Positions 58,465 to 64,000 of a stretch of DNA of 64,000 nt are shown piece after piece. Within the stretch, counting starts at the first letter, position 1; every line of letters starts with the position of its first letter. The notes beneath the pieces were generated by a model that was not told the origin of the DNA, did not search any database, and was given only the letters and a program-made list of their open reading frames with translations. The translations under genes were made by a program, and so were the position numbers. Location of the stretch: positions 186,001 through 250,000 of the forward strand of contig CANMLL010000007.1 of NCBI GenBank assembly GCA_947498775.1, in the 5' to 3' direction. The stretch is from an uncultured Aquimarina sp. (GTDB lineage: Bacteria; Bacteroidota; Bacteroidia; Flavobacteriales; Flavobacteriaceae).

Positions 58465-59093
58465 TCCGCTCCCGGAAAAGCAAGCATCTCCCCCATTCCC
58501 ACAGTAAAAAGCCAATTACCATAGATTGCATGTTCTATTGACACCAATGTGGTAGATTTTGTTTTTTGGTATGTATAAGCAAACAATACCCCTCCTAAAA
58601 AAGTAAGTATTTGAACCAGAGAACTTCTTAAAAATAGATGTGCCAGTGAAAAAAGAATAGCATTAATAAAGACAAACAACCATTTATTATTAATCAACCC
58701 CGCATAACGTTCATAAAAAAATGTTCTATAAATAATTTCCTGCGGCCAGACCGATAAGAAAGTATACACGAATAAGATTATAATCCATAACTGGGGTCTC
58801 TTAATCAAAACCGAAAACAATTTATCAGGAGCTATAAAAAAAACATACAATCCGGTTACAATGATCACAATAGCAAGCTTGATACTAGTTTCTTTCCAAA
58901 ATGGTTTCCAATACGTTTTATTTGGAAATCTCAATTTTAACAAACCACTTCGTTTTAACAAAACCAATATGTAAACAAAACCAGTTAAGGTAAGTATTAC
59001 CTTAATAACAATAGCATAGTCTAGTAAAAAACTTAAAGGTAATAGAACAAAAAGAAGAAATAACTCAATGCCTTTGTAAGAAGTAGTTTGCAT
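58461..59093 (-). CDS. CPBP family intramembrane metalloprotease-like protein
   Basis: From the ATG at 59093 this gives a 210-aa membrane protein with about six helices; the frame extends further upstream without good support. Motif 1 of the family reads [14 protein letters not shown], where the canonical EExxxR has Gln in place of the first Glu. Motif 2 is ILFSLAHLF with the conserved His, and a later [16 protein letters not shown] matches motif 3. CPBP proteins relate to Rce1/CAAX prenyl proteases and to bacteriocin self-protection. The Gln substitution occurs in some bacterial subfamilies, so activity is uncertain. It converges on rdgB. Confidence 0.82.
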   Translation of the reverse strand: MQTTSYKGIELFLLFVLLPLSFLLDYAIVIKVILTLTGFVYILVLLKRSGLLKLRFPNKTYWKPFWKETSIKLAIVIIVTGLYVFFIAPDKLFSVLIKRPQLWIIILFVYTFLSVWPQEIIYRTFFYERYAGLINNKWLFVFINAILFSLAHLFLRSSLVQILTFLGGVLFAYTYQKTKSTTLVSIEHAIYGNWLFTVGMGEMLAFPGAD

Positions 59094-59148
59094 TATTTTT
59101 TTGTCTAATTTCTGGATAAAAATTGAAACAATAATTATTTTAACAAAA

Positions 59149-59174
59149 AAAAGCCCCTGGGGTTGGAGGCTTTT
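59149..59174. terminator. Terminator-like hairpin 1
   Basis: AAAAGCC and GGCTTTT arms (59149-59155, 59168-59174) surround an imperfectly paired CCTGGGG-TTGGA. A near copy of this hairpin lies about 100 bp on, at 59254-59277. It is just upstream of the minus-strand CPBP gene, so it may end a transcript or belong to a leader. Confidence 0.4.
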
Positions 59175-59253
59175 CAATCTTCGCTAAATTTAATTTTAAC
59201 TAAAAACAGTTCTAATGGGGGCAATCAATATTTTTTTATCATTCAAGTTTTAA

Positions 59254-59277
59254 AAAGCCTCTGGGGAACGAGGCTTT
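59254..59277. terminator. Terminator-like hairpin 2
   Basis: AAAGCCTC (59254-59261) and GAGGCTTT (59270-59277) are perfect arms around TGGGGAAC. It resembles the hairpin at 59149-59174 (AAAAGCC, CTGGGG, GGCTTT). Confidence 0.5.
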
Positions 59278-59443
59278 ATAAAGTTTAGGGATCAAATAAT
59301 TCGGGGGAATTATTCTTTCTAAGGGCAAAAAAAGTGTAAACAATCAAATTCCAATTTTTCTCTTATTCTTTTTGTTTTACATTTCAAAAGTAGGCTGATT
59401 TATAATTTTTCTAACAAAATCACTACGCAATAATACAATTATT

Positions 59444-59480
59444 ATCGACAAAATACATATATGATCGACAAAATACATAT
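59444..59480. repeat. 17-bp direct repeat upstream of nhaC
   Basis: ATCGACAAAATACATAT occurs at 59444-59460 and again at 59464-59480, a 20-bp period or about two helical turns. Such spacing suits two regulator molecules on one face of the DNA. Confidence 0.6.
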
Positions 59481-59619
59481 TTTTATACTAAAATTACTTA
59501 TTTTTAGTTCATGTACCTCTAAAACTTTTCTTTTCTAGAGTAAATTAAACTGTATACATCCGTTGCATACATTTTATTAATATCGTAACATTACATCCGT
59601 AAAATTTCGAATACAACCT

Positions 59620-61101
59620 ATGGAAAGTCAAAACATTACTCCTAGCAATCCCCAAAACGAAGATATTATTGAAAATAAAGAGCTAAACATCTGGGAAGCA
59701 TTATTACCGGTAGTAATTCTAGTGGGAATGTTATTCTACAATGTATATTTGTTTGGTGATGATGCTTTAAGCGGTAGTAATCAATTCATTTTACTTTTGG
59801 GAGCTGCCGGAGCTGCCATTGTAGGGTTCTTCAACAAAGTGTCTTACAAGCAAATGATGGAAGAAGTAGCTCGTAACGTAAAATCTACTACTGGCGCACT
59901 ACTGATTCTATTAATGGTTGGATCTTTGGCAGGAACCTGGTTAATAAGTGGCATCATCCCCACGATGATTTATTATGGTTTACAAATCTTAAATCCAACT
60001 ATTTTTCTGGCCGCTTGTGTAATTATTTGTGCAATTATTTCGATCGCAACCGGCAGTTCATGGACCACATCGGCTACAGTAGGTATTGCACTTATCGGAA
60101 TTGGTGACACATTAGGTATCTCACTGGGTATGACTGCCGGTGCTGTAATTTCGGGAGCATATTTTGGAGATAAAATGTCTCCATTATCAGACACTACCAA
60201 TCTGGCCCCCGCTATGGCAGGTGGAGAATTGTTTTCGCATATAAAATATATGACCTATACTACCGTACCTACTATTATTATCACATTGATTGTTTTTATC
60301 ATTATTGGATTTGCAATCGATACCTCTGGAACTCCTCAAATAACCGAACAATTACAAGCTATTAAAGGGGCTTTTAATATCACGCCCTGGTTATTTATAG
60401 TTCCCATTTTGGTGATTGGGCTAATTATAAGAAAAACACCACCATTGATAGCCTTATTAGCAGGAACCTTATTAGGAGCAATTGCAGCCATTATAGCGCA
60501 GCCTGATATTGTAATGAAAATAGCAGAAAGCAACGAACTTACATTTAGCTCGGCTTATATGGGTGTAATGAAGGCAATGACTGTAGATACGGCAGTAGAA
60601 ACAACAAATGCACAACTTAATGATTTGTTTTCTGCAGGAGGGATGTCAGGCATGTTAGGTACAATCTGGCTGATAGTATGTGCCATGGTTTTTGGAGGTG
60701 TTATGGATGCCATTGGAGCATTAGCTAGAATAAGTAAAGCACTCCTTAATTTATTCGATTCGGTGTTTGGTCTTTTTGCCAGTACAGTGGTTAGCTGTTT
60801 GGCTTTAAACGTTACGGCATCAGATCAATATTTGGCTATCGTAGTACCAGGAAGAATGTATTCTAAGGCATTTAAAGATAAAGGACTTGCTCCCGAAAAT
60901 CTAAGTCGTACCCTGGAAGATTCTGGCACTGTGACTTCTGTTTTAATCCCTTGGAATACCTGCGGAGCCTACCAAAGTGGTGTTCTTGGTGTACCTGTTG
61001 TAGATTATTTCTTTTTTGCAATATTCAACTGGTTAAGCCCGTTTATGACACTGTTTTTTGCAGCTTTCAGAATAAAAATTAAGCAATTGGCAAATAGCTA
61101 A
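59620..61101 (+). CDS. nhaC: Na+/H+ antiporter, NhaC family
   Basis: This 493-aa inner-membrane protein has about 11-12 hydrophobic helices after a 25-residue polar N-terminus. Characteristic segments are IATGSSWTTSATVGIALIGI, AYFGDKMSPLSDTTNLAPAM (the conserved acidic and polar residues of the ion path in this superfamily), TASDQYLAIVVPGRMYSKAF and LEDSGTVTSVLIPWNTCGAY. These are strongly diagnostic of NhaC. It would exchange external protons for cytoplasmic Na+ and help pH and salt homeostasis, which fits a marine organism. The gene is monocistronic and converges on a thioesterase gene. Confidence 0.94.
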   Translation: MESQNITPSNPQNEDIIENKELNIWEALLPVVILVGMLFYNVYLFGDDALSGSNQFILLLGAAGAAIVGFFNKVSYKQMMEEVARNVKSTTGALLILLMVGSLAGTWLISGIIPTMIYYGLQILNPTIFLAACVIICAIISIATGSSWTTSATVGIALIGIGDTLGISLGMTAGAVISGAYFGDKMSPLSDTTNLAPAMAGGELFSHIKYMTYTTVPTIIITLIVFIIIGFAIDTSGTPQITEQLQAIKGAFNITPWLFIVPILVIGLIIRKTPPLIALLAGTLLGAIAAIIAQPDIVMKIAESNELTFSSAYMGVMKAMTVDTAVETTNAQLNDLFSAGGMSGMLGTIWLIVCAMVFGGVMDAIGALARISKALLNLFDSVFGLFASTVVSCLALNVTASDQYLAIVVPGRMYSKAFKDKGLAPENLSRTLEDSGTVTSVLIPWNTCGAYQSGVLGVPVVDYFFFAIFNWLSPFMTLFFAAFRIKIKQLANS

Positions 61102-61121
61102 TGGTTTTTATAGTAAAGAAC

Positions 61122-61190
61122 TTCGGGGCAAGCCCACGAGGCATTTGTAAGAAACTGATTTTTGATTTCGAGGCAAGCCTCGGAGCATTT
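61122..61190. repeat. Pair of diverged repeats downstream of nhaC
   Basis: TTCGGGGCAAGCCCACGAGG...CATTT (61122-61146) and TTCGAGGCAAGCCTCGGAGCATTT (61167-61190) are similar. The second contains the hairpin CGAGGC-AA-GCCTCG. They look like copies of a small dispersed intergenic repeat. Confidence 0.5.
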
Positions 61191-61208
61191 AAATCTCGAT
61201 TATCGAGT

Positions 61209-61234
61209 AAAAAGAGTATAATAATGCTCTTTTT
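61209..61234. terminator. Bidirectional terminator between nhaC and the thioesterase gene
   Basis: AAAAAGAG (61209-61216) pairs with CTCTTTTT (61227-61234). It ends in a uridine run on both strands and sits between convergent genes, touching the thioesterase stop codon. Confidence 0.75.
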
Positions 61235-61632
61235 TATTCCCTTCCATCAATAATCGGAGTCGGTTTCTTATTATTATCAATGGCTACAAACTTAAATAGC
61301 CCGGTAACGGCCATTTCACGTTCATAACTGTACATATCTTCTTTGTAAATATCTACCCTAACAGTACAACTGGTTCGTCCTACTTGAGATACTTTTGCTA
61401 TAAGCTCGATGATGGTACCTTCGGGAATTGGTTTTTCAAAATCTATTTTATCTGATGAAATGGTAACTACTTTTTTTCTACTAAATCGAGTGGCACAAAT
61501 AAAAGAAACTTCATCCATCAACTGTAGTGCAGTTCCTCCAAATAAAGTTTCATAATGATTTGTTGTATTTGGGAATACCGCTTTAAAAATTCGCGTCTCA
61601 GATTTTTTAATCAGGTTATCTATGTTGTTCAT
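61234..61632 (-). CDS. Acyl-CoA thioesterase, hot-dog fold (YciA-like)
   Basis: This is a 132-aa single hot-dog domain protein. It contains FPNTTNHYETLFGGTALQLMDEVSF, compressed here to the key HYETLFGG and LMDEVSFICATRF, with the catalytic Asp in the LMDE helix. The next strand, VVTISSDKIDFEKPIPEGTI, and ELIAKVSQVGRTSCTVRVDI follow. This pattern matches YciA/ACOT-type hydrolases of short- to long-chain acyl-CoA, which work as hexamers. The N-terminus is close to a divergent promoter shared with the nitroreductase gene, whose ATG is 90 bp away. Confidence 0.88.
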   Translation of the reverse strand: MNNIDNLIKKSETRIFKAVFPNTTNHYETLFGGTALQLMDEVSFICATRFSRKKVVTISSDKIDFEKPIPEGTIIELIAKVSQVGRTSCTVRVDIYKEDMYSYEREMAVTGLFKFVAIDNNKKPTPIIDGRE

Positions 61633-61690
61633 GCAATTTGGATATAGTTTTTCTTATCATTTTATATTTCAAAGGTAAATGTTATCCTAC

Positions 61691-61698
61691 TATCTTTG
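61691..61698 (+). promoter_or_regulatory. -7 promoter element of the nitroreductase gene
   Basis: TATCTTTG matches TAnnTTTG exactly and lies 23 bp upstream of the ATG at 61722. It supports that start over the more upstream ATG at 61638. Confidence 0.55.
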
Positions 61699-61721
61699 TA
61701 TTATATTTAAAAAAACTTCGA

Positions 61722-62351
61722 ATGAATATTATAGAGAGTTTGCGATGGAGATACGCCACCAAAAAATTTGATAGTAACAGAATTCTTCCAAAGGAAAAAG
61801 TAGACATACTCACTGAAGCTTTTAATCTCACAGCTACATCTTACGGTCTTCAGCCTCTAAAACTTGTAGTGATAAAAGATAAAGAATTGCAAAAAAAGCT
61901 GACGCAACATTCTTGGAATCAGCAGCAGGTTGCAGATGCCTCACATGTACTAGTTTTTTGTATTGAAAATACTATTGGCGAAGATTATATCACCAAATAT
62001 TTTGACAATGTAAAAGTTACTCGTAATACTTCCGAAGAAATATTAAAACCCTTTAAAGAACATCTTGTAGATTCTTTCAAAGGCAAACCCTCTGAAGAAA
62101 TATCAATTTGGGCCACAAAACAGGTTTATCTTGCTATGGGAAACCTATTAACCGTATGCGCTATGGAAGAAATAGATGCATGCCCCATGGAAGGCTTTAT
62201 TCCTGAAAAATATAACGAAATTCTGAGTTTAAACGATTTGGGTCTTTCTTCTGTATTGGTATTGCCCGTTGGGTACCGAGCAAAGGATGATATGTTCTCA
62301 GACTTTAAGAAAGTAAGGCGTTCTATTTCTGATACAGTAATTACTATGTAA
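61722..62351 (+). CDS. NAD(P)H-dependent nitroreductase family oxidoreductase (NfsB-like)
   Basis: From the ATG at 61722 it is 209 aa, typical for the family; the frame from 61638 adds a 28-residue leader that overlaps the promoter. The N-terminus SLRWRYATKKFDSNRILPKE holds the FMN-binding Arg cluster. LNLTATSYGLQPLK-like residues (SYGLQPLKLVVIKD) and VADASHVLVFC follow. The C-terminal flavin-binding part is CPMEGFIPEKYNEIL with LSSVLVLPVGYRAKDD. Such flavoproteins reduce nitro compounds or quinones using NAD(P)H. The natural substrate is unknown. Confidence 0.9.
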   Translation: MNIIESLRWRYATKKFDSNRILPKEKVDILTEAFNLTATSYGLQPLKLVVIKDKELQKKLTQHSWNQQQVADASHVLVFCIENTIGEDYITKYFDNVKVTRNTSEEILKPFKEHLVDSFKGKPSEEISIWATKQVYLAMGNLLTVCAMEEIDACPMEGFIPEKYNEILSLNDLGLSSVLVLPVGYRAKDDMFSDFKKVRRSISDTVITM

Positions 62352-62358
62352 AGAACGC

Positions 62359-62538
62359 ATCTTGACTTTTTCTATTTCCTAAAAAATGACTGAAATTCAC
62401 CCATATTTTGCTACTTTTTTGATCTGTAGCACTGCTATAGCTTTCAAAAAGTGCCTCATCTGGTCAAATTTCACTACTATCGCTACGTCTGGCCTCTCCC
62501 TGTCAGTCGATCCTGGTCAAAAACAAAAAGTCAAGATG
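62359..62538. mobile_element. MITE-like segment bounded by a 14-bp inverted repeat
   Basis: CATCTTGACTTTTT (62359-62372) and AAAAAGTCAAGATG (62525-62538) are exact complements enclosing about 150 bp. Its interior is richer in GC than the flanks and holds no convincing gene. The left end begins 8 bp after the nitroreductase stop. I found no clear target-site duplication. Confidence 0.4.
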
Positions 62539-62601
62539 AGTTCAAAAAATATTCTTCAAAAAAATCTAAAAAATCGACTGTAAAATCAGAACTCTTTTCG
62601 G

Positions 62602-62609
62602 TATTTTTG
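62602..62609 (+). promoter_or_regulatory. -7 promoter element of the DegT-family gene
   Basis: TATTTTTG matches TAnnTTTG and lies 29 bp before the ATG at 62639. Confidence 0.5.
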
Positions 62610-62638
62610 CTTGAACTAGAATTAAATACAATATTACT

Positions 62639-63829
62639 ATGCCAGGATTTGAGTTATTTGGTGCTGAAGAAAAAAAAGAAGTTCAAGATGTTTTGGATAA
62701 TGGGGTTTTGATGCGATATGGTTTTGATCCTATGAGAAATGGGCATCACAAAGCTTTGGAACTCGAGAAAGATCTGGCCAATAGAATGCAAACCAAATAT
62801 GCTCAAGTTGTGTCTAGTGGTACTGCCGCTTTAACCGTAGCACTAGCTTGTGCAGAAATTGGTGCCGGTGATGAAGTCATTATGCCCACCTTTACTTTTG
62901 TAGCAAGTTTTGAGGCTATATTATCTGTTGGTGCGGTCCCCGTGCTGTGTGATATTGATGATACCCTAACATTAGATCCAAAAGCTGTTGAAGCAGCTAT
63001 TACAGCTAAAACAAAAGCCGTAATGCCTGTGCATATGTGTGGATCCATGGCGGATCTAGGAGCTTTAAAAGCTATTTGCGACAAACATAACCTTATTTTA
63101 TTAGAAGATGCTTGCCAGGCAATAGGTGGAAGCTACGGTGGTAAACCATTAGGAAGCTATGGTGACTTAGGTTGTTTCTCTTTTGATTATGTAAAAACAA
63201 TTACTTGTGGTGAAGGTGGTGGAATTATCACTAATTCTGAAAAGTTTGCCGATCGCGCTCATAAATATCAAGATCATGGGCATGATCATGTTGGCAATGA
63301 TCGTGGTGCCGAATCCCACCCTTTTCTGGGATATAATTATCGATTATCCGAGTTAAACGCTGCTGTAGGAATTGCACAACTTAGAAAATTGGATAGTACC
63401 CTGGCAAAGCAGAAAAAAAACTATACCATTCTACGCCATTCTTTGGAAAAAATTCCGGAAGTTACCTTCAGGCGGGTACCAGAAACTGGAGTTGAGAGTT
63501 ATGCTTTTCTAAATATATTTTTACCTACTGAAGACCTTGCCAGAAAGGCTCATAAAGCTCTGAGTACTCACGGAGTTGATGCTTGTTTTTATTGGTATGA
63601 CAATAATTGGCATTACTACAAAAAATGGGAACATCTTTTAGAGCAAAAATCTTTGGGAAAACTTTCTAAAGAAGTACAAAACGGATTACAACAAAACAAT
63701 CGATCTTTTGAAGCCAGTGATGCCTGGATGGGCAGAACGATATCTTGTTTGATAAAACTAAACTGGACAGAGACAGAAGTTAATGAAAGAGGTTCAAAAA
63801 TGGTTGACGCAATAAAAAGTATATTGTAA
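62639..63829 (+). CDS. DegT/DnrJ/EryC1/StrS family PLP aminotransferase
   Basis: This is a 396-aa sugar-aminotransferase-type enzyme. The PLP-binding elements are SSGTAALTVALA (phosphate-binding, about 59-70) and VIMPTFTFVASFEAIL. Next comes LLEDACQAIGGSYGGKPLGS (cofactor Asp at 157), and the Schiff-base Lys is K186 in CFSFDYVKTITCGEGGGI. NYRLSELNAAVGIAQLRKLD completes the family pattern. Members aminate keto-sugars for surface polysaccharides or antibiotics, but many are used elsewhere. Without sugar genes next to it, the pathway is not clear. The His-rich DHGHDHVGNDRGAE loop is characteristic of a subgroup. Confidence 0.92.
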   Translation: MPGFELFGAEEKKEVQDVLDNGVLMRYGFDPMRNGHHKALELEKDLANRMQTKYAQVVSSGTAALTVALACAEIGAGDEVIMPTFTFVASFEAILSVGAVPVLCDIDDTLTLDPKAVEAAITAKTKAVMPVHMCGSMADLGALKAICDKHNLILLEDACQAIGGSYGGKPLGSYGDLGCFSFDYVKTITCGEGGGIITNSEKFADRAHKYQDHGHDHVGNDRGAESHPFLGYNYRLSELNAAVGIAQLRKLDSTLAKQKKNYTILRHSLEKIPEVTFRRVPETGVESYAFLNIFLPTEDLARKAHKALSTHGVDACFYWYDNNWHYYKKWEHLLEQKSLGKLSKEVQNGLQQNNRSFEASDAWMGRTISCLIKLNWTETEVNERGSKMVDAIKSIL

Positions 63830-63841
63830 TACTATTATTTC

Positions 63842-64000
63842 TTAATACTCTACATAATCCACAATCTCCAACCCATACCCTATCATTCCAACTCGTTTTT
63901 GTTGTACGGTATTTGAAACCAGACGAAGTTTATGCACATTGATGTCGTGTAATATTTGCGCTCCGATCCCAAAATCTTTGGTATCCATATCAATTTTGGG
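63842..64000 (-). CDS. ribBA: GTP cyclohydrolase II domain, C-terminal end (RibBA, partial)
   Basis: The minus-strand frame is open at the window edge and ends with TAA at 63842-63844, giving the last 52 residues. They contain DTKDFGIGAQILHDINVHKL, RLVSN and KRVGMIGYGLEIVDYVEY, the C-terminal signature of GTP cyclohydrolase II. It is usually fused to dihydroxybutanone-phosphate synthase in Bacteroidota. The enzyme starts riboflavin synthesis from GTP. Whether the RibB half is present cannot be seen here. Confidence 0.88.
   Translation of the reverse strand, partial: PKIDMDTKDFGIGAQILHDINVHKLRLVSNTVQQKRVGMIGYGLEIVDYVEY

Larger units (their letters stand above)
59178..59619. other. AT-rich region between CPBP gene and nhaC
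   Basis: This divergent intergenic stretch of about 440 bp has no credible ORF. It contains a second terminator-like hairpin (59254-59277) and a 17-bp direct repeat (59444-59480). Promoters for both flanking genes should lie here, but I did not find a clean consensus. Confidence 0.45.

Noticed and set aside
62386..62583. 65-aa ORF between nitroreductase and DegT genes
   Set aside because: It lies inside the inverted-repeat-bounded segment and has no signal, domain or credible start context.
1..64000. tRNA, rRNA, riboswitch or intact insertion sequence
   Set aside because: None was recognised on either strand by eye; a covariance-model scan would be needed to exclude small RNAs.

Overview
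The window looks like chromosomal DNA of a marine member of the Flavobacteriaceae (Bacteroidota), possibly near Aquimarina. It is AT-rich and carries a SusC/SusD pair and SprB-like and YD-repeat proteins. It also has a fused CcsB-CcsA cytochrome c biogenesis protein and several promoters of the Bacteroidota type (TAnnTTTG at -7). The genus is a guess from style. I see no rRNA, tRNA, CRISPR array or intact insertion sequence.

Layout. 1-93 is the tail of an unidentified gene. 477-5287 is a SusC/SusD outer-membrane uptake pair closed by a strong terminator. 6064-8990 (minus strand) is a signalling locus: a small lipoprotein, a TPR-containing membrane histidine kinase and a response regulator. 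It is flanked by two copies of an 18-bp palindrome, TTTACGG-N4-CCGTAAA. 9329-9877 is a gene of unknown function. 10014-22335 (minus) is a tightly overlapping, nearly complete type II secretion / type IV pilus-like locus: secretin, assembly ATPase, platform protein, prepilin peptidase, four prepilin-like proteins, GspL/GspM/GspC-like inner-membrane proteins, and accessory lipoproteins.

23082-52173 (minus) is one apparent 29-kb operon of exported proteins. In transcription order it holds a 1528-aa plant-type leucine-rich-repeat/Ig protein, an OmpH/Skp-like protein, a lipoprotein, a 1877-aa SpvB-like protein, a small exported protein, a 1714-aa cysteine-rich protein, another small exported protein, a 3608-aa SprB/Rhs (YD-repeat) protein with a variable C-terminal toxin-like domain, and a 146-aa probable immunity protein. 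Downstream of the immunity gene lie two orphan C-terminal coding tails and a MITE-like inverted-repeat element.

53218-64000 is mostly housekeeping: ccsBA, a DUF2520-type Rossmann protein, a KdsC-like phosphatase, rdgB, a CPBP-family membrane protein, an NhaC-type antiporter, an acyl-CoA thioesterase, a nitroreductase, a DegT/DnrJ aminotransferase and the end of ribBA.

The most interesting candidate system is the pairing of the secretion locus with the giant operon. The big proteins have Sec signals but no C-terminal type IX sorting domain that I recognise, and the last one ends in a toxin-like domain. A neighbouring type II-like machine that exports folded periplasmic proteins would be a logical exit route. 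This is inference from neighbourhood and domain architecture only.
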